Source: Ichthyophonus hoferi
Lineage: Eukaryota > Opisthokonta > Ichthyosporea > Ichthyophonida > Ichthyophonidae
Length of the DNA: 16,819 nucleotides
Assembly: GCA_002751075.1 (NCBI GenBank)
Contig: NAOQ01000727.1
Coordinates: 15,785-32,603, forward strand
Direction of reading: 5' to 3'
The position numbers were made by a program, and so were the translations under genes. The notes below the pieces were generated by a model, which was not told where the DNA came from, did not search any database, and worked only from the letters and a program-made list of their open reading frames with translations. This document shows positions 1-7,673 of the stretch, piece by piece (the stretch's first letter is position 1; every line of letters begins with the position of its first letter).

Positions 1-84
1 TATTATTGATCAATACTTTTAACAACCATTCAATCTCTTTAATTTCTTTTTATTAACTTTTAAATATTTTATTCCTCTAATCAG

Positions 85-1171
85 CGAGTATTTCTGAGAC
101 CTTCCTATCCTGCATCAAAGGCGTAACGTTCAACACCTATCAGTATGCACAGCTATATTTAGAACTTGCTATGTTTTATAGGTATGTATTATCACTTTTA
201 CTTTAATTTACCCTACTTATAAAAAAATGCTTATATAGGTATGTATTCTCCTGTCTTATTTATTCTTTAATTTTTTAAAAAAATTAGATTTGTTTTCTAT
301 CATCACTTTTTCTTTAAGTTACCGTGCTTCTAATGCCTATTTGCTATTGGTCAAAAATACTTATATATATTTATTTAGATATATTGGTATATTGTTTTAT
401 CGATATATGTTTGTTTGTCTATTTACTTTTATGTATATATGTTCCGTTATTTGTTTTTATTGGGTTATGTTCTTATTTATTAAAATGTGTACTCATGTTT
501 TAGTGGTGATGGTCCTGTATGAATTATATGTTACCTTTGGAATGCTTTCTTATGTTATTATATTGTTATACTATTGTCCTATCATATTGTTCTACTATAC
601 CATTATCTTATTATCTTATTATTATATTATCCTATTATATTATTATACTATTATCCTATGTGGTTATCCTACTATACTATTATCATATTATGCTACCATG
701 CACATCCTGACGTCATACATATCATACATTCCACATCATCATACTATCATATGCACTAACACTCTATCCCCTCCTACCTCTTCTACTCTACCCTAAACCC
801 TACCCTACCCTACCCTACCCTATCCTATCCTACCCTATCCTACCCTACCCTACCCTACTCTCTCTTTTCCTACTCTCTTTCATCCTCTCTGCGCTCCCTC
901 CCATAGATGCTGTTCGCTATACCGTACCTCTGACACGAGTAATACACTTGAACAATGTTTCGAAACACTGAAGAAACAGACTGACAATCCAGAAGAACCA
1001 CCTAACCTTGAAGACCTATTGGCCACACGTATGAATAAGATTAGATTCCAGTTGGGTTGTTTAATGAAGTCAGAAACCCACGAGCCACAGGTTGTTATAG
1101 AACGAGTTAGAGCAAGGTCTAGGAGAATAAGACGGGGAAGTTGGCATCTAAGTGGACATATAGAAGAGTGA
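85..1171 (+). CDS. 3' part of an unrecognised spliced gene (two exons seen)
   Basis: I do not recognise this protein. Two coding exons are visible: 85-181 and 907-1171, separated by an intron at 182-906. The upstream exon follows a TCAG acceptor and ends in TTT-TAT-AG before a GTATGT donor. The downstream exon follows a long pyrimidine tract ending CCCATAG and runs to a TGA at 1169-1171. The phases match: both junctions split a codon as NN|A, giving Arg. The 119 visible residues have balanced composition, unlike the F/L/I/K/N-rich chance frames around them. The first exon reads as an amphipathic helix-like stretch (QYAQLYLELAMFY). The second has an acidic, proline-containing segment (NPEEPPNLEDLL), then a strongly basic patch (ERVRARSRRIRRG) near the C terminus. 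No signal peptide or membrane helix is seen. The 5' part lies outside the window. A helical-repeat protein is possible but not shown. Confidence 0.6.
548..700. repeat. Degenerate TATTATACTATTATCC-like low-complexity tract
   Basis: Irregular short units built from TATTAT, CTATTA and TATCCTA repeat through this stretch inside the intron. It is strongly pyrimidine-biased apart from A, and it produces long but meaningless tyrosine/leucine/isoleucine-rich frames in all three plus frames. It looks like a drifting microsatellite or minisatellite. Confidence 0.8.
787..857. repeat. Interstitial (CCCTA)n telomere-like repeat
   Basis: The tract contains CCCTAAACCC once and then a run of CTACC/CTATCC units. 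The opposite strand reads (GGGTA)n, close to but not the same as the TTAGGG telomere unit common in fungi and animals. It lies inside an intron, just upstream of the polypyrimidine tract. On the minus strand the runs of three G with short loops could form G-quadruplexes. It may be slippage-grown microsatellite rather than a captured telomere. Confidence 0.75.
858..906 (+). promoter_or_regulatory. CT-rich polypyrimidine tract and 3' splice site
   Basis: About 45 bases of nearly pure C/T, broken by single A and G bases, end in CCCATAG directly before the terminal exon. This is the expected polypyrimidine tract and AG acceptor. It is unusually long because it is continuous with the CCCTA repeat upstream. 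Confidence 0.65.
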
Positions 1172-1218
1172 GAGAGGGAGAGGGAGAGGGAGGAGAGAAG
1201 GAGCGAGAGAGGGGGAGA
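1165..1218. repeat. GA-rich purine tract at the stop codon and 3' UTR
   Basis: Starting in the last codons of the upstream gene and running into its 3' UTR, the plus strand is nearly pure G/A, with repeated GAGAGGGAGAGGG units and a later run of five G. It is partly complementary to the CT-rich tract before the terminal exon. Several G-triplets with 3-base loops also give quadruplex potential. Confidence 0.75.
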
Positions 1219-1740
1219 AGTGTAGACGGTAATGATTAGTGGTGTGTTGTGGCATAAATACTTATTGGCTTAGATAAAATGAGGAATGTAGTTTTATTTG
1301 CATCACTATTTGCACTACTACTTTGTTAGGTATTGGTTAATATTGACATATACCTAGCAGACTCGATGTTTAAACATTTATAATAGAATTAATAAAAAGC
1401 TAAAATTAAAATGTAAAAAAAATTAAATTTTAAATATCAGAATTAAATTCAATTGATTGCAAAGAAAAAATATGTACTGGTAGACTACTGGGACATCATG
1501 TTTATAGTTGTTTTGTTTTATTAGCTGTAAATGATTGGTAACTACTTTTAATTCTACCTCCTACCCACTGGTTTACATGTTCCATTGGCTCATACTAATT
1601 CATTCTCATTGTATTCCTATCACGCCTGATAATTAGTTACTATGTAAGGTTATAGCTGCCCATCTATAAATTTTTAATGATAAAACTGCTTGCCTATTGG
1701 CAGATGGTGATAATTATCAAAACATTGAGTATGTTTATAT
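1219..1740. other. Spacer, no gene seen
   Basis: AT-rich sequence downstream of the first gene. It probably contains that gene's 3' UTR and polyadenylation site: an AATAAA lies at about 1389-1394 and a weaker CATAAATAC near 1253. I see no coding frame, RNA gene or clear repeat in it. Confidence 0.4.
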
Positions 1741-2010
1741 TGTCAAATATGGCTACATATACAGCATATGAAAAGTAGCTATAATTATAATTATCCAATT
1801 AATTAACGCTGGGTTCTGAAGGATTCTATATATAAAATGCTACATTTAGAACGCATAAAAAGGTTTTATCTGAGATAGATTGGGGACAGGTAATTCTGTA
1901 GTAATACTGAATAAAGGCTATACCGTTTTTATTGAAAATTCTCTACTTGTAATATTTGGTTGTCACCCTAAACATGGTTGAGATAATTATTATACAGCCT
2001 GAAATTGATA
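1741..2010 (+). mobile_element. Solo LTR-like fossil, family R2, copy 1
   Basis: This block is clearly related to 10749-11003. It starts TGTCAA and ends in a TTGA-containing terminus that roughly mirrors the start, as LTRs do. Inside are a TATATATAAAA box (1827-1837) and, about 80 bases on, AATAAAGGCT (AATAAA at 1910-1915), the promoter-then-polyadenylation order expected of U3-R-U5. TATAT flanks the left side, and TATAT or TATAC the right depending on the exact end, so a target-site duplication is likely. No internal retroelement region adjoins it. It looks old and broken; superfamily not determined. Confidence 0.6.
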
Positions 2011-2394
2011 TATACAAGGCTGAATATTTTATTATGTGTATTGAAAGGAAATATACTGTATAATATGGAATAATATTTTGCGAGATATACAATACAATGC
2101 AAGACATACAACAACAGCTATAATATATTTTTCTCCTATTGTTTTGGTTGACTCAGAGGATTAAGTTCTAAGACTAGGACCAGTAGTTAAAGAGAACGAT
2201 AAGCAAACTACCAATGAGATATCCAATTAGATTTTGATTCCTAGATAGATATTTTCCTGTATTTGCTGGAGAGTGTCTCAATCCAGCTTATTAGAAACTA
2301 ACCAGTTCTAAGTATAGTTATTTCGCTGCCTTTGGGCAGTCTGTGGAGCCGCCCTCTTCTCTTACAGGCGTTGCCGTATTTGTATTTATGCATG

Positions 2395-2637
2395 ATTGTA
2401 ACCAGTGTGAAGACAATATACTAGGTTACTAACGTATCCTGTTAGGGTACGGGGTAGCTTAATTATCTTGCTTAAGACAAATCCTGCTGACCTGCTGAAT
2501 AATAAAAATACCTCTTCGCATATCTGTACTCCGTGAATACAAAGGGACACGTTAAAACACCCCTTAATTCGGTATTTGTTCTCCTTCTAAACAAATAGGT
2601 CACAGGAACATAGATCATGTCTGTTTATTATTCCTAA
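2395..2637 (+). mobile_element. Partial solo LTR fossil, family R1, copy A
   Basis: The 3' half matches the other R1 copies well: the TAAGACAA..CCTGCTGAC block, the TCTGTACTCCGTG block, the ACACCCCTTAATTCGG block, and GGTCACAGGAACA followed by the TTATTATTCC end. The 5' boundary is uncertain; similarity can be followed weakly to about 2395 (AACCAG), and the first part of the LTR is missing or unrecognisable. No internal element sequence adjoins it. Old remnant. Confidence 0.65.
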
Positions 2638-2781
2638 CCGGTTTTTTATACAGAAACGAATCAAAACTGTACACATGTTTTCCTCATTAAGGGTATATAT
2701 ATAATAAAGACACTGTTTTACGACATTATTTATCAAAGTTTTTAGGAAACTTACTTATTTGTCTTATCGTCCATTTATATT

Positions 2782-2928
2782 ATGTATTTTGATTCACAAG
2801 TGGTAGAAATATACCCTCCAGATTCTTTACCAGATGACCAACTAGTTAAGCTTACTACAGTTGAGTCATTAGAGGTTGCTTGTATGTTGTTTAATAATTG
2901 TACTACGTTTCTACTGACAACCATATGA
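2782..2928 (+). other. Weak coding-like stretch with a GTATGT donor-like site
   Basis: A 48-codon frame beginning MYFDSQVVEIYPPDSLPDD has a mixed, acidic, proline-containing composition unlike chance frames in this AT-rich DNA. The open frame extends back to 2746, directly after a TTTTTAG acceptor-like site. A GTATGT matching the donor of the first gene lies inside at 2882-2887. It could be an exon of a short or decayed gene, or chance. No family is recognised, and neighbouring exons were not established. Confidence 0.22.
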
Positions 2929-3280
2929 TTAATAAAGTTAATAAGTTAATATGCAATTATAATAATAGATAGATATATGTAGTGCCGAATTTAGAATTAT
3001 TCCACTTACTCTTGATGCTCTGAAATTGTAGAAACTTTTTTGGATTAATAACGAACTACTGGATCAGAAACAATGGTCTCATAATACCTAGAAATATCAA
3101 ATAAAAATTTGGTTAAATAAACATTAAATAATTGGATATTTGGATAAAAAATAAGTCTAAACTATTTTATTTTATAACTTGATTGATTTGGATGATTAAA
3201 ATTGAAATAATTTTATTTAGAATATCTAATTGGCCTGTACGTTTGCAATAACACAATACTTAATTTACGAACTTGACACA

Positions 3281-3896
3281 TGGTTTTAAAGCATGAATAA
3301 TAAATTAATTTGAGTATTTCTTTACATAGCTGAACCCATTTAATATTACTAGCAATTACTATTATAGTCTGGAGAAGATAATTGGCGCAATCTATTGGTG
3401 TTAAATAGTAATCTAAGATAATCGATCAAAATTAAACCAGCCAATGGTAGGGGTCCTGTATGTTAAGCCTAACCTCGGACGAAAAAACTGAATACAAAAT
3501 TTGGTAATATAAACTAAAATCTGCGTCCCAATAATTTAACCTAAGGCCAGTTTAATAAGTCTTTCACTTACCTATGTGGACAGTTCATCGTTTTGTGGCC
3601 CTAAAAGTTCGGATTACTGTAAATATTAATTGGCATGTTAGCTTGATGGTGACTGCAGGGACTATAATAAGCCATATCAAATCACATATTTTGCGGCTTA
3701 GTTATATTCACTGCTTAGTCATCTTACTAAGACATTCCTTACTGACCTACTTAATAATCAAAATGTGTCAGCATATTTGCACTCCATATATGCAAAGGGA
3801 CAAGTTTAAAGCCCCCTTAATTCGATATTCGCTCTCCTTATAAACGAATACAAGTCACAGGAACACAACTCCAGTTTCTGTTTATTATTCCTAACA
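3281..3896 (+). mobile_element. Solo LTR fossil, family R1, copy B, with an internal insertion
   Basis: The left part matches R1 from TGG..TTTTAAAGCATGA through the GCAATTACTATTATAGTCTGGA block and ATCGATCAAAATTAAACCAGCC (to about 3458). The match resumes at ACTATAATAAGCC (about 3659) and runs to TTATTATTCCTAACA. About 200 bases between are absent from the other copies and look like an insertion. No clear target-site duplication remains. Frames within it are not genes. Confidence 0.7.
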
Positions 3897-4107
3897 CTGT
3901 TGTTTTACTGCAAAAAAATCAGATATCATGATTGATCAATCCATTGGTACCGTAACTGTAAATGTATTTGATTGGTATACGACAGGCCTTCTATTATTAT
4001 AATTATTATTTTACTTGGCTCATCAAATGTTTATTTGTATTGGAGCTCAAATGAGAGAGGACAAGCATGATGATAGATGTGGGTGGGATCATACATAATT
4101 CACGTGT

Positions 4108-4142
4108 AACAATAAATCCGTGAACCACACGGATTTGTTGTT
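4108..4142. other. Strong 15-bp-stem hairpin
   Basis: AACAATAAATCCGTG and CACGGATTTGTTGTT face each other across a 5-base AACCA loop. The arms are complementary at 14 of 15 positions, with the odd pair a possible U-G wobble in RNA. A CACGTG palindrome lies just upstream (4101-4106). No gene adjoins it. It could be a small structured RNA, a remnant of an inverted-repeat element, or chance. Confidence 0.6.
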
Positions 4143-4277
4143 GGGTGCTCAATCTAATCTCAACCATACAATGTGTAAGAAATCTCTAATGACTGGTGCA
4201 ATGTAAATTAAAACCCTGCTACTTACTATAGACCTCATGTTATTATGATATTCACATAGCTTCTATAAAAGCATTAC

Positions 4278-4296
4278 ATATATATATATATATATA
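4278..4296. repeat. (AT)n microsatellite
   Basis: An uninterrupted AT dinucleotide run of about nine units. A similar run lies at 5196-5212. These are ordinary microsatellites in an AT-rich spacer. Confidence 0.85.
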
Positions 4297-5849
4297 GGTA
4301 TGGAAGCCGCTAAATGGGACCAATGCTTTACAATGCCTTGTAGTTGAAATTTATGATGCAATAATATCACAAAAACAATTCAATCTGATTTAACGCTGTC
4401 TTTGCTAAGAGAGAGGGAGAGAGCAATTTGCTCCAGTTTAAATTTTTTTAAAATATAGCTATTCCATTCTAACCTTACATTATTGTAACCTAACCATAAC
4501 CCGACTTCATTAGGAATGACCCTGATTGATTGGATACACACAAACAGATATGCCCAGCATAAATCCTTTTTAAAATTTTAACATTCCTAACAATATGCTT
4601 AAAGCCTTTATGTATCTCCTGGACAAATATTCTGCATATACATATATGCTATATTTAATTTTCCACTTTCAATATTGTTTTCATTTGTAATTTTCTGGAT
4701 ATGAATATTTGTAATTGTTTAATGCTGTGGTTAATTACAGCAATAATAGATCAATTAATCTCCGTTCATCCATGCTAAAATAAATATGTTTTTAAGAACC
4801 CAATGATTTTTCACCAACAAGTTTATCTTAACTTAGATTAAAATCCTTATCAGGACTGATCAAACTCTTTCCAATAAAATTCCTACTAAATCGAAATCGA
4901 ATAAGAGTGTACAATTAAAAATAAGTGATACGCCGACTAGATTTAAAGTTTTTAATTATTAAACCAAAAATAGTTACAAAACTTTCTTTGAACGTCGCCC
5001 CTTCGGCACTAATACTTGACGGTTAAAAGCTAAACTTTATTTTCAATTGGTTAATCTGCTGTCTATATTTTTGTCAGCTTGGCGTATTACTGAAAGACAT
5101 TTATTGTTAATATAACAATCAAAGAAAAGAAGAGATGCTTTTTGAAATAATCCTTCTAAATGTCTTATAGTGATTAGACGCGCATTGATACTGAGTATAT
5201 ATATATATATATGTTATTTTAAACATTTTATACAGCTTTATTATTCTTAGTTGGGTTAACTGGCAATGATAGTATTACTTACTATACTGCATGAATACAG
5301 TCCGAGCACAACATAACTATAGTGAAAAGCTGAAAATTACATAGATCTACTTTAGCCTTTATGAATGAACTAAGTAGTACAAAGAGCACGTTATTATTAC
5401 ATTGTGAATCAAACTTTCTAATGCAGTCTATCAATATATATTCCGCTTTTATAACTTTATGTTACATGAGTAGTAGCTACCTATGCAATATTATGTTCAA
5501 AATTGTGCGTAGTAATTAATTGATTAATTGCGAGTTGCTAATTATTTATTTTTAGTTGGTATAGTGTATCACATGGGTATAAAGGTATTTCCTTGGGGTT
5601 TTATAATGAGATTAAATAAAGATCTTCAAGATTTATTTGTTTATTTGTTTTTTTTTATTCGTTTATTTATTGATTTACTATCACTGGCTGCCGCCCATTG
5701 TAGACTGTAAATAAGCCTACATTAAAATAAAATTAACAGTGTCTAATGTAGGTGCATTAAAACGTATTTGTGAAATTTAAATTTTACTAAACTTGAGCAT
5801 TTTGAAATTATAGATTGTATACCTTTAATTCATATACTACCACTGCTTG
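4297..5849. other. Spacer, no gene seen
   Basis: AT-rich, with frequent stops in all frames. The only open frames are short and F/L/I-rich, for example around 5528-5710, which is low-complexity leucine and phenylalanine. Nothing beyond the AT microsatellite at 5196-5212 stands out. Confidence 0.4.
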
Positions 5850-5871
5850 TCATGACTCATATGAGTCATGA
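5850..5871. promoter_or_regulatory. 22-bp perfect palindrome made of two AP-1/Gcn4-type sites
   Basis: The palindrome is perfect over 22 bases and contains TGACTCA (5853-5859) and TGAGTCA (5862-5868), separated by two bases. TGASTCA is the known binding site of Gcn4/AP-1 bZIP factors. It is about 1.8 kb upstream of the glycogen-targeting gene, so a role there is not established. Other single TGASTCA sites are at 2149, 2862, 12922 and 16510. Confidence 0.5.
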
Positions 5872-7370
5872 AGCATCCATCGTAAGATTTTAGACAGTAT
5901 ATTTTTATTGGTATAGAGAGACCCGACAAAATTCTTAAATATTCCAGATCACCATATTTATATATTGCGGTTTACTGTATTTATTACGTAGATACACTTA
6001 TGCTTATAGAAATTATGTAATATTCATTAACTAATGCTTCATATACAAACATGTAAAAAAATTAAACAAACATTTAAGTATTTCAAGGGTGAAATTATAT
6101 GTTTTCTGTGGTTGGCGCTGCCTATCTACCATTCTTATTATATAAAAAGGACTTGAGGCACGCCTGTAGATGTCATTTCGAATAAGGAATCTATCATATG
6201 AAAATATCACCAAGAAGTAACGTAACATCAGTTTTCCTTTTAAAGGTCATACTAACCGAGAAAACCATTTTGCATAAGTATATATACTCACCATACATAA
6301 AAGATGTAAATAAGTACTAATATTTGATTGGTCGAAGTGTTCAATATTCCTATTGGCTAATATCAATCGTCCAGTATTCTCGGGTCATATTGAAATATTT
6401 TGAAAACATAGTCATTGCGCCCAGGAGGCTTTTCTATTGCGGTTAATATATTTAAAAAGGCAACGTATTAATTACGTAAACATACTCTAGCAAGCATGTG
6501 TACCCTTGCAGTGCCTCTGTCCCTGTTGCATTGCAGCTCTGTGCCGCCCTCCATTCATACCGATAATATCTCAAATATCAACCAATGTGACAGTTTCTAA
6601 TTTCAGTAAATTCTGTTTATGGATGATACAATTATTCCCACGTAATAGAGAGCCACAGGCTTGGTCAATCCTATATGATTTATATGGTATATGGGGTGTA
6701 TTATATTTATAGCTATGAAAATATGCATTAACATACGGGATTTTTTTCGTATTGACGTACATATGCATTTATTCTGAGCCTCAACAGGCAATTCAAGTCT
6801 CAAGCTAGGATGAAAGGGTATTGGTGGATTATGAAGAGAGCGTTTGTTTAAATCAACCTGTATTTTCACACAAAACAACGTGCTCCTTTACGAATGGGAT
6901 AACCATTTAGTTCATCCCACGCATTCAAGATAAGATAATAAAAAGGCCAGCAGATTAATTAATAGATTTTAGTCATCTTTCATAACATAAAACTCCTTTT
7001 TTTACGCTTCCATAACTATAATTTTTTTTTGAAAAATATATCATTGACCTGTTACTTTTCCAGTTAATTATCTCTGATTGCAATTTTATTACCAATGCCA
7101 TTTTACTAAACCAACTAACTCTATTCCTTTTGATTTCGGGGATACCCACAAAACATATGACCGATACTTATCTTTTGGGGGCATTCCAAGGAATGAGCAT
7201 ATAGCAGAATAGATTTGATATATCTAACCCCCCAACTAACTATATAAGGTATAATTGTGTGTGAAATTTTAACACATTTCGTTGACTATCAATTAAAACT
7301 ATACAAAATAAAATACTATTAAAAATATTAACGAATCAAATATTTTAACCAAGAGTAAAATATCAAAATA
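5872..7370. other. Spacer, no confident gene
   Basis: AT-rich with a short GC-richer island near 6505-6560. Overlapping frames on both strands at 6500-6880 lack recognisable domains or paired splice sites, and I treat them as chance. The minus strand near 6320-6440 carries an ATTAGCCAATA..GAATATT stretch that faintly recalls repeat R3, too weak to call. Confidence 0.35.
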
Positions 7371-7373
7371 TTG

Positions 7374-7395
7374 TTTTTTTTTTTAAAAAAAAAAA
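7374..7395 (+). promoter_or_regulatory. T11A11 tract upstream of the CBM21 gene
   Basis: Eleven T are followed directly by eleven A, making a perfect 22-base palindrome about 280 bases before the start codon. Poly(dA:dT) tracts of this kind are known to exclude nucleosomes in fungal promoters. It probably marks the core promoter region of the next gene, though homopolymer drift in AT-rich DNA could also explain it. Confidence 0.4.
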
Positions 7396-7461
7396 TAGTA
7401 TAAAAAATTGTTATTATTCTTACGCCCAATAATTGGAAACTTTACAAAAAGAAGAAAAAAA

Positions 7462-7493
7462 GGGGGGGGGGATGGGGAGTATAGTCAAGGGGG
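7462..7493 (+). promoter_or_regulatory. G-run cluster with quadruplex potential
   Basis: A run of ten G (7462-7471), then ATGGGG, and eleven bases later GGGGG give four or more tracts of at least four G on the coding strand. This is about 180-210 bases before the ATG, in the promoter or 5' UTR. It is striking in a region this poor in G. Regulation through a quadruplex is inferred only. Confidence 0.45.
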
Positions 7494-7673
7494 ATTGGAG
7501 TTGTATTAAATTAGTTCTTAAACAACATTCTAAAGCAACCACGTTTTGTTTTGTTTCGAAGGGTGTATGTATGTATATATAATTGTTATTTGTTCTATTC
7601 TGTACCATTTTGTCTACTATATTCCGTCTACTTCCAGGGTAGTCTTTACTGAATTCGGTCTTTACATGTTTTT

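Larger units (their letters stand above)
182..906 (+). other. Intron with donor duplication and simple repeats
   Basis: The intron starts GTATGTATT and ends in a pyrimidine-rich tract with CCCATAG. At 725 bases it is long for a fungal intron. A 14-base copy of the exon-intron junction (TATAGGTATGTATT, 177-190) recurs at 234-247, exactly 57 bases downstream. A looser copy of the following sequence lies near 298-342. The middle is TAT/CTAT-rich low-complexity sequence, and the 3' part is a CCCTA repeat followed by a CT-rich tract. Long open frames across this region are low-complexity artefacts, not genes. Confidence 0.55.

Noticed and set aside
290-796. Long plus-strand open frames rich in Tyr, Leu and Ile
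   Set aside because: They follow the TAT/CTAT low-complexity tract inside the intron and are open in several frames at once. The composition is that of the repeat, not of a protein.
2230-2425. A coding-like stretch with a GC-richer middle (AAFGQSVEPPSSLTG)
   Set aside because: Its right end overlaps R1 copy A, part of its left side may also align with R1, and the frame is not continuous. Too weak for a gene call.
2293-3100. In-frame TAG codons in coding-like stretches as evidence for a reassigned genetic code
   Set aside because: The 440-codon CBM21 gene and the two confident exons contain no internal TAG or TAA, so a standard code fits and those stretches are simply not intact coding sequence.
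3574-3843. 89-codon plus-strand frame
   Set aside because: It spans the insertion and the 3' half of R1 copy B. The same sequence in other R1 copies is not open in a consistent frame.
4009-4098. Short frame ending in an acidic, Asp/His-rich segment (MREDKHDDRCGWDHT)
   Set aside because: Only about 30 codons, no splice borders or family match. Open stretches of this size are common by chance here.
6506-6878. Overlapping frames on both strands near a GC-richer island
   Set aside because: No domain, no convincing splice pair, and the frames overlap on opposite strands. The shared GCCGCCCTC with 2350 is too short to call a repeat.
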